From Planococcus citri (Eukaryota; Arthropoda; Insecta; Hemiptera; Pseudococcidae): a stretch of DNA of 64,000 nucleotides. The DNA lies in the NCBI RefSeq assembly GCF_950023065.1, contig NC_088678.1:66246460-66310459 (forward strand), read 5' to 3'. The notes beneath the pieces are model-generated. The model saw only the letters and a program-made list of their open reading frames with translations, made no database searches and had not been told where the DNA came from. This document shows, in pieces, positions 11,528 to 22,400 of the stretch. The position numbers were made by a program, and so were the translations under genes. Numbering within the stretch: position 1 is the stretch's first letter; every line of letters begins with the position of its first letter.

Positions 11528-13571
11528 CAGGGTGGCGCAACAAAACTTGACACATTATGTTTTCAAGTGGCACCAGAACTAAATGAGTGAGGAAGAAACC
11601 CAACACGGCATCGGAAAGTAGAAGAGTGAAGGTTTATTTTTGTCTAGTCGTTTTCCATATTCAGAGTGTCTACTAAAATCAAAAAAGCGAATTTCTCGCC
11701 TTTTTCTTGCTTTTTTCTTGCTTCCAAAAATTAAATTTCTTGCCCCTCTTCATATTTACGCATAGATAATCTTCGCTAACCCCTCTACCCCCCCCCACCA
11801 ACAAAATTTCTCAAAAATTTATTTTTCAAAGCAGAGAAGTGAATTAATTTTTCAAATGAAAAAATAGTAATAAAAAAACGTAATAAAAACAAACGTTGAG
11901 GCAAGTCTACTGAAGTGAATTCAATTCTATGATGATAACAGTAACAAAATGAAAAGTAAACTCGAATGCGGATCGAAGTCGTGTTATTTGGGGGAGGGGG
12001 AGTATAATGTCATTTTTCCAACAAAAATTTTTTATTTTTCCGACAAAAATCAAAAGTTTAACGTGCTGAATACCAGTGACATATACAATTACAGGATCAA
12101 ACCATGAAAGAGCTTAGGTATATTTTTATTTGTGACTGAGGGGAGAGCAAAGTCAGAATTTTAGACACGAAAAATCGACATTTTAGGTTGCTTTCAGAAA
12201 ACCCTTCACAATGAATGATCATTTTATGGAAATGAAGTTAAAATTACTGCTCGAGCGAAGCGAGAGCGAAAATTTGTTGAAAAAATTGTTGTGAAAAACG
12301 AAAAAAACGACCATTTTGTATGCTTTATTTTGCATTTTCATCGGAGTACAATAATATCAAAAATTTTGAAAAGTTAGTCTTTCTATTCAGAGAATGAAAA
12401 ATTTGCACTTTTCAAATGGTTTGGGTATTACTTGGAAATCAAAAATTCCCTATTTAATTTTTGAATTCTTAAAATTGTTGAAAATACTATTTTGAATGGC
12501 CCGAGCGAAGCGAGGGCACAATTTTTGGAAAATTTTTAATTCGAAAAGTAGAACGTCAATTTTAACAAAATAAAAACTTGAAATTTTGCTGGGATAACTT
12601 TAATTTTTCAGAGATTTTTGATGTGAATTCTTGGAAATTTTCTTGCTTTTCGAAGGAATTTCTATACCATTTTCTAACTTTCTTGCCACCCAAGCGAATT
12701 TCTCGCCTTTTTCTAACTTTCTTGCCTTTTTCTTGCCAGTAGACACTCTGATATTGGAGCACTGGAGGGTCACACACAGTGTTTTTATTTAAAATGTGTT
12801 TTTGAAAAAAGTGCCAATCTGAGGTTATAGCTATTCAAAATTTTCAATTCAAGCAGAAAATTCCAGTGCCTCTGCGTAATAAAGTGGAGCTGTGGGTGAA
12901 AAATTTAGTAAAGACAAGTTCCATAACCAAAATGAAACCTCTGGGCCAGATCCGGACTGTTCATACCCCAGAGAACTTTGAATGAGTTCAATCTGCTCTT
13001 ATGCAGATCACTTCTTTTTCTTCTGTACAGTTAATTCAGTGCGCTATACACGCATGCGCGAACATTTTTTGCACCCAAATTGAAATGCGGACATCGTCTC
13101 AGTTGTAATTGACTTCAGTAAGATGGCGTCACATGCCATACCTCATGAGAAACTTAGTGATTCTTGGAAGAAAACTGCAGTACACAAAATCATCTTCAGA
13201 AGCACTGCTTTTCCTTAGCTGCCACAGTCATCTGATTTGTCATGCTGTGATTTTGATTCATGGGCCTATTTTGAAGAATGAAGTTTATGTTAACTAGCCA
13301 ATGACTTTTGATGAGTTTTGAACCAAAATTCACCGCGAAATTGCCCAAATTGATATGAATGCTTTGAAAAAAGTCTCTCATAATTTTGAAAAATGGCTCT
13401 ATAAATAAAAACGCGGTGTGTGGCACTCCAGTGATCCATTATGGAAAACAACTAGACAAAAATAAACCTTCACTCTTCTACTTTCCAATGCTGTGTTTGG
13501 TTTCTCTCTCCCTCATTTAGTTCCAGTGCCACCTGAAAACAAAATGTGTCAGGTTTTGTTGCGCCACCCTG
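11528..13571 (+). mobile_element. Decayed mariner-type (Tc1/mariner superfamily) DNA transposon
   Basis: The ends CAGGGTGGCGCAACAAAAC and GTTTTGTTGCGCCACCCTG are inverted copies; homology continues inward for about 100 bp on each side. Both are flanked by TA (11526-11527 and 13572-13573), the Tc1/mariner target. Broken transposase pieces read on the + strand: IRTVHTPENFE (about 12884-12985, the helix-turn-helix linker region), the QQDG-type catalytic block with the second Q a stop (about 13116-13150), then PQSSDLSCCDF and a frameshifted EIAQIDMNALKKVSHNFEKW near the end (13219-13407). Most of the core around the first catalytic Asp is missing, and there are many stops, so it is not active. 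A second transposon sits inside it. Confidence 0.82.
11662..12750. mobile_element. Nested non-autonomous transposon, 13-bp TIRs, 5-bp TSD
   Basis: Termini are CAGAGTGTCTACT and its exact complement AGTAGACACTCTG. The flanking ATATT is present on both sides (11657-11661 and 12751-12755) as a 5-bp target duplication. The interior is AT-rich, with two GCCCGAGCGAAGCGAGGGC-like motifs (about 12251 and 12499) and no transposase. The ends resemble those at 36875-37984. The 5-bp TSD with CAG-starting ends would fit hAT5-type elements, but this is only an inference. Confidence 0.8.
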
Positions 13572-14198
13572 TATAATTCTGTGATAATGACCTCTTTAAG
13601 AATCGAAAAAAAAAACATTATCAAGAATCGCCTATCATATGTAATTTCCCATCTTACGCAGAAAGAAGCCGATTGATGAAGGGGAAATGGGGTCAATGAG
13701 ATTGGATCCTTGGCTTGAAAAACACATTTGAAATATCTGATAAAAATTTATCTATTCGAGAAATATTGTATAATGCCAAACAAAATTGAGTGAAAGGTCA
13801 TTAACATACGAGCAGCTTAATGCTGAAAATTATTTTACGGATTTAGAGCAGATCGGAGGAAAAGTGAGGAAAGAAAGCAGGAGAACTTGACACCGTTTCC
13901 CCCTTGTCGCCTCTTGAAGAGGATGAAATTTAATTTCAAAAATTACCTATATTGAGAAAAATTTAGCACAATACTACATAAAAAATAAGGAGGAAAATTT
14001 CAGTAGGTATGACGAAAACTCGTGCTTTAATGCTTCCTTAAGTATACCTACTCAATCTCGTATAAGTGAATAACCTGAGCTCTTATTAATAATCTATTAG
14101 ATAACAAATTTTGGTTTCATATCAAAATTTACAGTCCTCTTCAAGATTAGAAAATGTGGTTTGAAAATTTATGTAGTATATGACACACTTTCATTATT
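13572..14198. other. Intergenic AT-rich stretch
   Basis: Lies between the mariner-type element and the palindrome. I see no gene or repeat boundary in it. Confidence 0.4.
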
Positions 14199-14202
14199 TT
14201 AA

Positions 14203-14821
14203 CCGGCGTTTGGTGGCATAGCAAACCATATTGAATTTGGTACCAACGTGTAGATCTCGCCGAGACGAACACAACGCGCTACCTACAAGCCCCTCTATCT
14301 ATTCATGGAAAGAAACTACGAGCGTCTAAAGTGTACCAAATGAGCAAAAAATGAAAAATTGTGAAAATAAAAAATTCGACCTGGGGAGCTTGTAGAGCAT
14401 TCTTTTAGCTAAAAATTGCAATTTTTGCCATTGGCCTACCTTCATTTTTGAAGGATTTATGCAATTTTGAAGTTTGGAAACAGATCAATTTGAGTAAAAT
14501 TTGATGAAATTTTTTTTTTTGAAATTTTACTCAAATTGATCTGTTTCCAAACTTCAAAATTGCATAAATCCTTCAAAAATGAAGGTAGGCCAATGCCAAA
14601 AATTGCAGTTTTTAGCTAAAAGAATGCTCTACAAGCTCCCCAAGTCGAATTTTTTATTTTCACAATTTTTCATTTTTTGCTCATTTGGTACACTTTAGAC
14701 GCTCGTAGTTTCTTTCCATGAATAGATAGAGGGGCTTATAGGTAGCGCGTTGTGTTCGTCTCGGCGAGATCTACACGTTGGTACCAAATTCAATATGGTT
14801 TGCTATGCCACCAAACGCCGG
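14203..14821. mobile_element. Near-perfect 0.6-kb palindrome (fold-back MITE) flanked by TTAA
   Basis: Two arms of about 300 bp are reverse complements with very few mismatches, joined at a T-run near 14511-14522. The ends are CCGGCGTTTGGTGGCATAGC and its complement. TTAA is present on both sides (14199-14202 and 14822-14825), the target of piggyBac- and Kolobok-type transposons, though TTAA could also belong to the palindrome. It has no coding capacity. The near identity of the arms suggests a recent insertion or gene conversion. Confidence 0.85.
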
Positions 14822-14939
14822 TTAAGAACACTTGAAATTCAAATCTACACCTCTCAGCAGGGTCGTAAGTGAATAAAACTCAAGTCCATAGGGTAAGATA
14901 GACTGATATATTCTAATAAAATTGTTTGTAATAAAAAAT

Positions 14940-15870
14940 TCTATCTGAAATTTTCAAGCAAAAATTCGAAATTTTTTGCTCCAATATAGATTTTTATGAT
15001 GAAAAATTTCAAAATATGCAATAAAAAAACAACATTTGAGAAAATTTTAACGGTTGAGAACTAAAATAAAAATGAATGAGATTGTAAGTCATAAAATTCC
15101 CCAACCGGCAGAGTGATTCATTTCTTCACAGGGGCTTTTGTTTTTGATATTTTTGATCAAAACCTTGAACATTCAACATGCAAAGTTCATAGATCAAAAA
15201 CTGATCATTTTTTGTGATGAAAAACTTGAAATAATTTTAAAAAATCAACCTCTGAGAAACTCATAAAAGGCCCTGGAGAAGAAATGAAGAGACATAAAAT
15301 TGTCTAACATAAATTTTTCCACCTGGAAAGTGATTTTTTTGCAGGGGCCTTGGTCCTGAAATTCCTGGGGGAAAACTGGAAATTCGACTCGACTTGTACA
15401 GTTTTTATTCGAAAACTGACATAATTTCATGATGAAAAATTCAAAATCACGAAAATACTACTTTTGAGAGAATTTAATTACTTATGTCTTTGAAAAAAAT
15501 GAAGAAAAATAAAATATGTAAGTGAATGGAAAATTTCTCACTCGCCAAGTACCTAATTAATTTTTTTGCAAGGGACCTTTGTTCTGAAATTTTTGAATGA
15601 AAATCTGAACATTAGACTCCACTCGAATAGTTTTTATTCAGAAAGTGATTTTTCGCGATGAAAATTGGCAATCACTAAAAAACGAAGAGAAATGAAACAT
15701 GCAAGGCATAAAATTTTCCACTCGCAGCATGATTAATTAAAAATGTGACAATACGTCTGAAATAATTTCAACTCGAAAATTGATTTTTATTACGAAAAAT
15801 TTAAAATTACAAAAAGACGTTCTTTCAAGAGAATTTTTAAACGACCATAGGACATTCGAGCAAAAATTTC
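14940..15870. repeat. Diverged tandem repeat, period about 200 bp
   Basis: About four degenerate units share the order CATAAAATT, a CCAACC/CCACCTGG-type block, GTGATT, a GCA-GGGGCCTTTG block, TTCTGAAATTTTTG, GAACATT, a TTTTTATTC block, GAAAACTGA and GATGAAAAA. Unit anchors lie near 15095, 15292, 15530 and 15708. It resembles an old minisatellite or the interior of a dead transposon. Confidence 0.6.
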
Positions 15871-16330
15871 CTTAAAAAATTCAGTTAAAATAGATTTTTT
15901 GTAATGAAAAATTTATATTAAAAAAAAAAATAAATCAAAGGTCACACAAAAAAATAAAAGAAATAGAACTATTTTCCGTTAAAATGAAACAGGTGGGAGT
16001 GGAATCAAAAATTCTTCATTTCGATTTATTTTTTCAACATTTCAAAAAAATAATAATTTTTGATTTTTTTGGGTCACGTTTAATTTTTTTCAAATTGAAT
16101 TAAAAAGATCTGAAAAATTGTTAAATTGGTGAAAAAACATAGGAAAATATCGTACACCGGAAATTCCTAATATTATGCATCTGGTTTTAAGGGGGAGGGG
16201 GGGGGGAAGAAGACTCTCAAATGGACAAAAAAAAAACCATTGAAAATTGTTAAAAGAAGAGTGCAATTTTTCTAAATACTGGAAAAAATTTTCAAATAAA
16301 TGAGAAAATATTTTGAAAATCAGGTTCAAG

Positions 16331-17932
16331 TACGTAAATGAAATAACATTAATAGTTCGACATATGACAATAGGAGTAATTGCCCCCCCCCCGCCGATCC
16401 TCCGGGACGACTTTTTTCTTAAAGGGGACATCCTAAGAAACATTCTAAAGCAAACTTGCCAAAAAAAAAGTTGGACTTACTTACAAAATGGCGGCCATTT
16501 TGATTGACAGGTCAGCTGAAATCGCAGATTTTGCGTTTTAACATAGGACTTGCACGAACTTTTTCAAACTTTACAAAGGTAGATCGAAAGATCATGCAAA
16601 AATTCATCACCTGTCAAAATGTGAAGTGCTAAAGTGCGTTTTTCGATTTTTCGTGAATTTTTGAAAATCGAATTAGGCCAAAAATGAGGGGAAAAATCAA
16701 AATTTTACCAAATTGACCGAGAAAGCTGAAATTTTGGATATACCCCATTTTCGACATGCCAAATCGATTGGAAACAATTTCAACCCGTTTTGAGCAGTTC
16801 TGGAGCCTCCACCAGATTTTTGAAACTCGGAATTCCCACAAAATGCCATCAAATTGTAGTTGTAAAGCTAAAATTTATTCTAAAAACCAATTTAAATACG
16901 CTACGAAGTACTGCAGATGAATTTCAAGTCGTTTTGGATCCTCCAGCGACTTTTTTGAAAATTACTGGAGCCTCCAGTGGATTTTTGAAACTTGAAATTT
17001 CCCCAAAATTTCATCAAACCAAGATGGAGAGTCGAAATTCATTCTGCAAACTAATTTAAATACGCTACTAAGTTGACTGCTGGTGAATTTCAAGTCTTTT
17101 GGAGCCTCCAGCAACTTTTTGAAAGGTTGTATGACGTTTTTTTGGAAAATTGAAATTTCCTAAAAGTAGCTGGAAGCTTCAAAACCATTTGAAACCACCA
17201 TGTAGTCTGCGAAGTAAATTTCAGCTTGCCAACTCCATTTGATAAATTAATGTTGGGGAAATTTCAAGTTTCAAAAATCTACTGGAGGCTCCGGTAATTT
17301 TCAAAAAAGTCGCTGGAGGTCCTAAAATGACTTGAACCCACCTGAAGTCGTCTTCAGAGGGTGTTAAAATTGGAGTGTAGAGTAAATTTCAGCTTTCCAT
17401 CTCCATTATTTGATGAAATTTTGTGAAAATTTAAAGTTTCAAAAATCTGCTGGAGGTTTCAGGAATTTTCAAAAAAGTCGCTGGAGGCTCCAAAACGACT
17501 TGAAATTCACCTGCAGTACTTCGTAGCCTATTGAAATTAGTTTTTAGAATAAATTTTAGCTTTTTAACTCCAATTTGATGGAATTTTGTGGGAATTTCGA
17601 GTTTTAAAAATCTGTTGGAGGCTCCAGAACTGCTCAAAACGGGTTGAAACCGTTTCCAATCGATTTGACATGTCGAAAATAGGGTATGTCCCAAATTTCA
17701 GTTTTCTTGGTCAATTTCGTAAAATTTTGATTTTTTCCCTCCTTTTTGGCCTAAATTCGATTTTCAAAAATTTATCAAAAATCGAAAAACGCACTTTAGC
17801 ACTTGAAATTTTGACAGGTGATAAATTTTTGCATGATCTTTCAATCTACCTTTGTAAAGTTTGAAAAAGTTCATGGGGGGGGGGAGTGCAATTACTCCTA
17901 TTGTCATATGCCGGACTATAACATTTCATACG
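16331..17932. mobile_element. Long-inverted-repeat element, 'GGCTCCAG' family
   Basis: Both ends carry CATATGACAATAGGAGTAAT and its complement, with a C-run or G-run just inside. The inverted homology continues inward over several hundred bases: AAAGTGCGTTTTTCGATTTT, TTGACAGGTGAT and CAATCGATTTGACATG appear on opposite strands on the two sides. The middle contains multiple copies of CTGGAGGCTCCAGAA-type sequence. No transposase is visible. Sister copies are at 52030-53529 and, in part, at 1-145. Confidence 0.75.
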
Positions 17933-19499
17933 AAAAACATCACAAAACATTTAAATAAAAAACATTACGAATTGATGAAAATTCGAATGGAAAAATGATA
18001 AAAATGGCCAAGGAGAAACATCGAAAAATCACGTAAGAATTAATAAAAATCCATACTAGAGGAAAATTATTGTAAAAGTTGCAAACAAAACAAGATAAGT
18101 TGAAGAAATTATTCAAAATTCGGATCCAAATGTTATTGGGGGGGGGGGGGAAAGGGTGGGTCAAAAATGGAAAATTTTCACATTGTACTTCATGTTCTAG
18201 AAATTTATTGTAGGTACATAAAAGTTGAAAAAATTGTTAAATTGACCGACTGAAAAATGTTAAAAATATTTCCAATATGTTATTAAAATTAAGTAGAAAG
18301 TAGGTATGTATTTTAGCCAAAAATGTCAAAAAATATTACTCATGAAAAAAAATAATGATTGCAAAATGTTACAGTTTAGCAAAAATAAAATCACGAAAAT
18401 CGTTCAAAAAATCATGAGCATATTGAGCATTGATTTAAAACTCTGAAAAAAGTAGATATAACTTGGACAGTTGAAATTTAGGTTGATGGAGCAAGAAAAC
18501 TGGAAAATGCCTTTTCCTACAATTCGACATTCTCATAAATTAGCTCAGTACATTTCAAATGGCAAAATAAACAGAAAAAAAACAACCTTGGACCATCAAA
18601 TATTTTTTAAAACTGAAGCTAAGGTTTTGAGGTTTTAGATGTTTGAAGCAAAATATTTCGAACTTTAGAATACGATTAATTTCATTTCCAAATCACTCTG
18701 TTTTCACTTCTTAATAGGTACCCACCTATCAAATAACAAACACCCAAAGGAACAGCGTTCTTATATCTCTATCAAATCATATACCAAACACAATCATCCA
18801 AAAATAATTCGTATTATTAAATCAATAATGCAACTACGTTTTTCTTTCAATTTCAAAGAACTCAAGTAGTAAGTACCTACATATTCACCTATCTAGAATC
18901 TAGAAATAAATAAATCATCTCGACAGATAAAACTCGAACATACAGAAATGCATAAATAAGATAAAAGTACCTAAAATAAAACATGTGGTAGGTATGCGAA
19001 TCAATGGAAAATCACCCAATTCCCTTCCCTTCAACTCGATTCCCCTTATTCCTTCATCATCTCTATCTACATGTACTCTTTAGGTACCTAATAGGTTTGG
19101 TATTGGTCCGCATGCACGTGATTAGGAATTCTATTAAACCAGTTTTATGTAAACGTTGGTCGTTCAAATAATTACAAAGTCCTTAAACACGGCAGATTCA
19201 ATTCGTTGTTGTGATAAAAACCAGGTAGATGTGTTTTTATTAGTCTAATATGTAGCTATAGCTACAACGAAATCAACCTCGAAACAGTGTATTTTTATCT
19301 CAGTAGGTAGACCAACTGTGAAATACGACACGAGTTTTTCGTCTAAGTACGATAGAGAAAAAATAAATATGAAAAAATCCGCGTTTTATTCGACTTTCGT
19401 GAATTTTTTTTCGGCTGATAAGCGATAGTGTTGCGGTAGAAGTAGTTAAAGAGATATCTTGTTCTTGTTCGCGAAAAAGAATCGTTGTGAATTTACGAA
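17933..19499. other. Intergenic region upstream of gene C
   Basis: AT-rich with G/C homopolymer runs near 18138. No gene. The last few hundred bases, with TAGGTACC-type motifs near 19081 and 19303, are the likely promoter and 5' UTR of gene C. Confidence 0.45.
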
Positions 19500-22400
19500 A
19501 TGAAAGCTGCAAAGAACAACGAAGACGACAACTATACAAGCTGGCTTTTGGATCCCAGAAAAGGCAAAATATTGCGATAGTAGTATATACCTCATTGGTT
19601 TTAATAGGTATTTCATAGATTAAGATATAGAATATTTATTTATTAACGATGAAAACTCGATATTTCCAGTACAGAAAATATCAGCGACGATTTCGATAGA
19701 TCAAATCCACCTTCGATATGGTTTTCCAAACGACTTTTCGTCACCGTCATGCTTTTTATGTGTTTCCTCAGTTCGGCTATGGTCAGAAGCAATGTGAATA
19801 TAGCTGTAGTCGATATGACATCCAACAAATCGATAGTTCGAGATGGTCTCAATATTACTATAGTAAGTAGAGAACATATTGTAGGCTAGGTAGGTACCTA
19901 ACTAGGTATCTGTTGAGAGAATATCATATTTACCTATACTCTTGATTCGCCACAATTCGATTAATTTTCAGCCACCAGAATTTGATTGGGATTCGACAAC
20001 GATCGGCGTTATTTTCAGTATATTTTCATACGGAGCGTTGCTCTCATTTCTCGGAGCATTTCCAGTCGCTGCATTTGGTCCCTCGACTAGCTGCTCGGTT
20101 TCCATTATGATAATGGGTGTCACGACTTTACTGCATTCGGCATCATTGTACGCGAATTTCTATTTGTTTCTGATCTGTCGTTTCATCAGCGGATTGGCCG
20201 AGGTGAATAATTCGTGATTTTTGACTATTTTTAATTCAGAAATTGACTCTCGAATGATGATTTTTCCTTATGATTTATTTATACGTAGGCTTTTTTCAAT
20301 GTCAGCACAGCGGAAATATTCACAAGATGGATTCCCCAATCGGAGAGATCAACATTGGTGTCGTTTAGTTTCAACGGAGCTAATGTGGGTTTTGCGATCG
20401 CCTATCCTGTGTTGGGATTTCTTGCCTATAATTTCGGATGGCAGACGATTTTCTATTTCACAGGTGCTTTTTTGGCTAAATTTATTATGCCTAGATGTAT
20501 AATTTGACTAGGTGAATCGAGCTGGTAACCTGTTTAATTTGAATACTTTGTACGTGGTATTTCAGGTATAATTCCTATGGTGTTATCAGTAATTCTGCTA
20601 ATGTTTGTAAAAAATCGACCTTGTCAAGATGTATGGATATCGAAACAGGAGCTTCAGTATATTTCTCGAGAAACCAATATGTATCTACCGAGACACGTAA
20701 TTTATTTTTCATCTGACTAATATTTAAAGTAAGATTTAACGTGTTTCATAAACGAGTACGAGAACACCCTGATGAGTATGGATAGCAAATCTGATGATAT
20801 TCGAGTTGATAGGGTTGCATTATGTTCGAATATTCGTATCGTATTTAGTAAAATAGATCTTTTGATGGCAGACAGAACGTCACAAAAGTTGAACTTGAAC
20901 CACATTAATTCATTTTTCTTTTTGCTGCAATCAATTATTCGATAATAAATAGGAGAATCATTATTGTTATCAAAAATTGTAGTACCTAATGATTCGTTAG
21001 GCTCTCAAAATTCTAAAATAATTACTGTCTTACTCGAACTAATGAATCTGCTGAAAAGGGAAAAAGGAGAGAGGGAAGAAGGGGGGAGTTTTTTAAAACA
21101 AGAAAAAGCTATTGAACATTCTGAGGTTCTTCGCCCTGATTTCATCGAAAATTGAATTTCCAGTTGAGCAGTTCCAAAATATTTGTAATCAAAATTCAAG
21201 AAGGTAAATATCAAACTACCTACCTATTCAAATAAAGGGTATTCCTGGTTAAGATAGGTGAAATGGCCCTGTTCTCAGATTTGGAAAATCATGATGGATT
21301 ATTGTTGGGTACCTCCAATAAAAATTTTCGACCGGAATTTCCGCCCCCCAACCCACCCCCCTTGGTCAGTATAGCCAAAAAACGCGTTTTTTGCGCGAAA
21401 AATTCGGTATCCATGAGTGGTGGGGATAAAATTCTGGTACCACGCGGAATGTGTAGGGAAAGCCTGGGCCTTTCAACACGATTTTTTTCAAAAATTTTTA
21501 TCGTAGTGGTGGGGGTAAAATTGACAAAAGAAAACTTTGAAGCGCCACAGCTCCGGACTGAAGGGTACTACACAAAAACTGTTTTCGCCAAAATGTGTCT
21601 TTTTACTAGTACTTTCTTTCTACTAATCCATGAAATTGAAATTTTGTCTGCAAAAGGCTCATATTTGCAAAAAACCCTGAAAAATACGCGTTTTTCGCGT
21701 TTTTTTGCAAAATTATGCGAAATATGCGAAAAATGAATAGAACAAAAAATGTTAAGCGTCAAATTTCACCTTAGAAAACGTGTTCCTAAGGTTATCAAAA
21801 CGCTCATCTACTGAAGTTAGCTTAGATTGTAATCATGAGCTCTCTGAATAAAAAAAATACCAAAAATATTCAAATTGAGGTCAGAGCGATTCAGTTATAA
21901 TTTTCACAGTCTTCTCATTTTAAACACGTTTCCACAATGCTTGGTCAAAAAAACCCTTCAAAATGAAAATATTGCAAGTCAAACTTATAACAAGTTACCA
22001 AGAATAGGCAAATTACCCAAAAATTGTTCACAAATCTAACTCAAAATCAGTATTTGCGGAAAATACAAATTTCGATTCTAATTTCAACTTTCAAAAATTT
22101 CAACAAAATCTTTTTCAAATCCAATAGGTACCATACATACATGTTCAACAAATCTTACCAAAATTCAAAAACTTGACCCATCATGAGGGACAAATTGTTT
22201 GAAAAATCAATTTTTTTTAGCATTTTTGTAGATCCTTTTCCCATATTACATATTCTATAAAAAAAAAAAGTACACTTTGTGTATCTTATCCAAAGATTGA
22301 TGTGATAAACATAGGTACCAATCATTTTATTTACAAGTATAATTGAACATTTTTTTCGGGTCAGAATTTTTCTATTTTTAAAAAGAACTATAAATGAATA

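Noticed and set aside
13109..13297. 62-codon + frame starting MTSVRWRHMPYL
   Set aside because: Out of frame with the transposase remnant that overlaps it; the QQDG-like block in the neighbouring frame explains the conservation.
21263..21736. 157-codon open frame on the + strand in the left arm of the 3-kb element
   Set aside because: A near-identical frame lies inverted in the other arm (23775-24251). No domain, odd composition, and both are explained by the inverted repeat.
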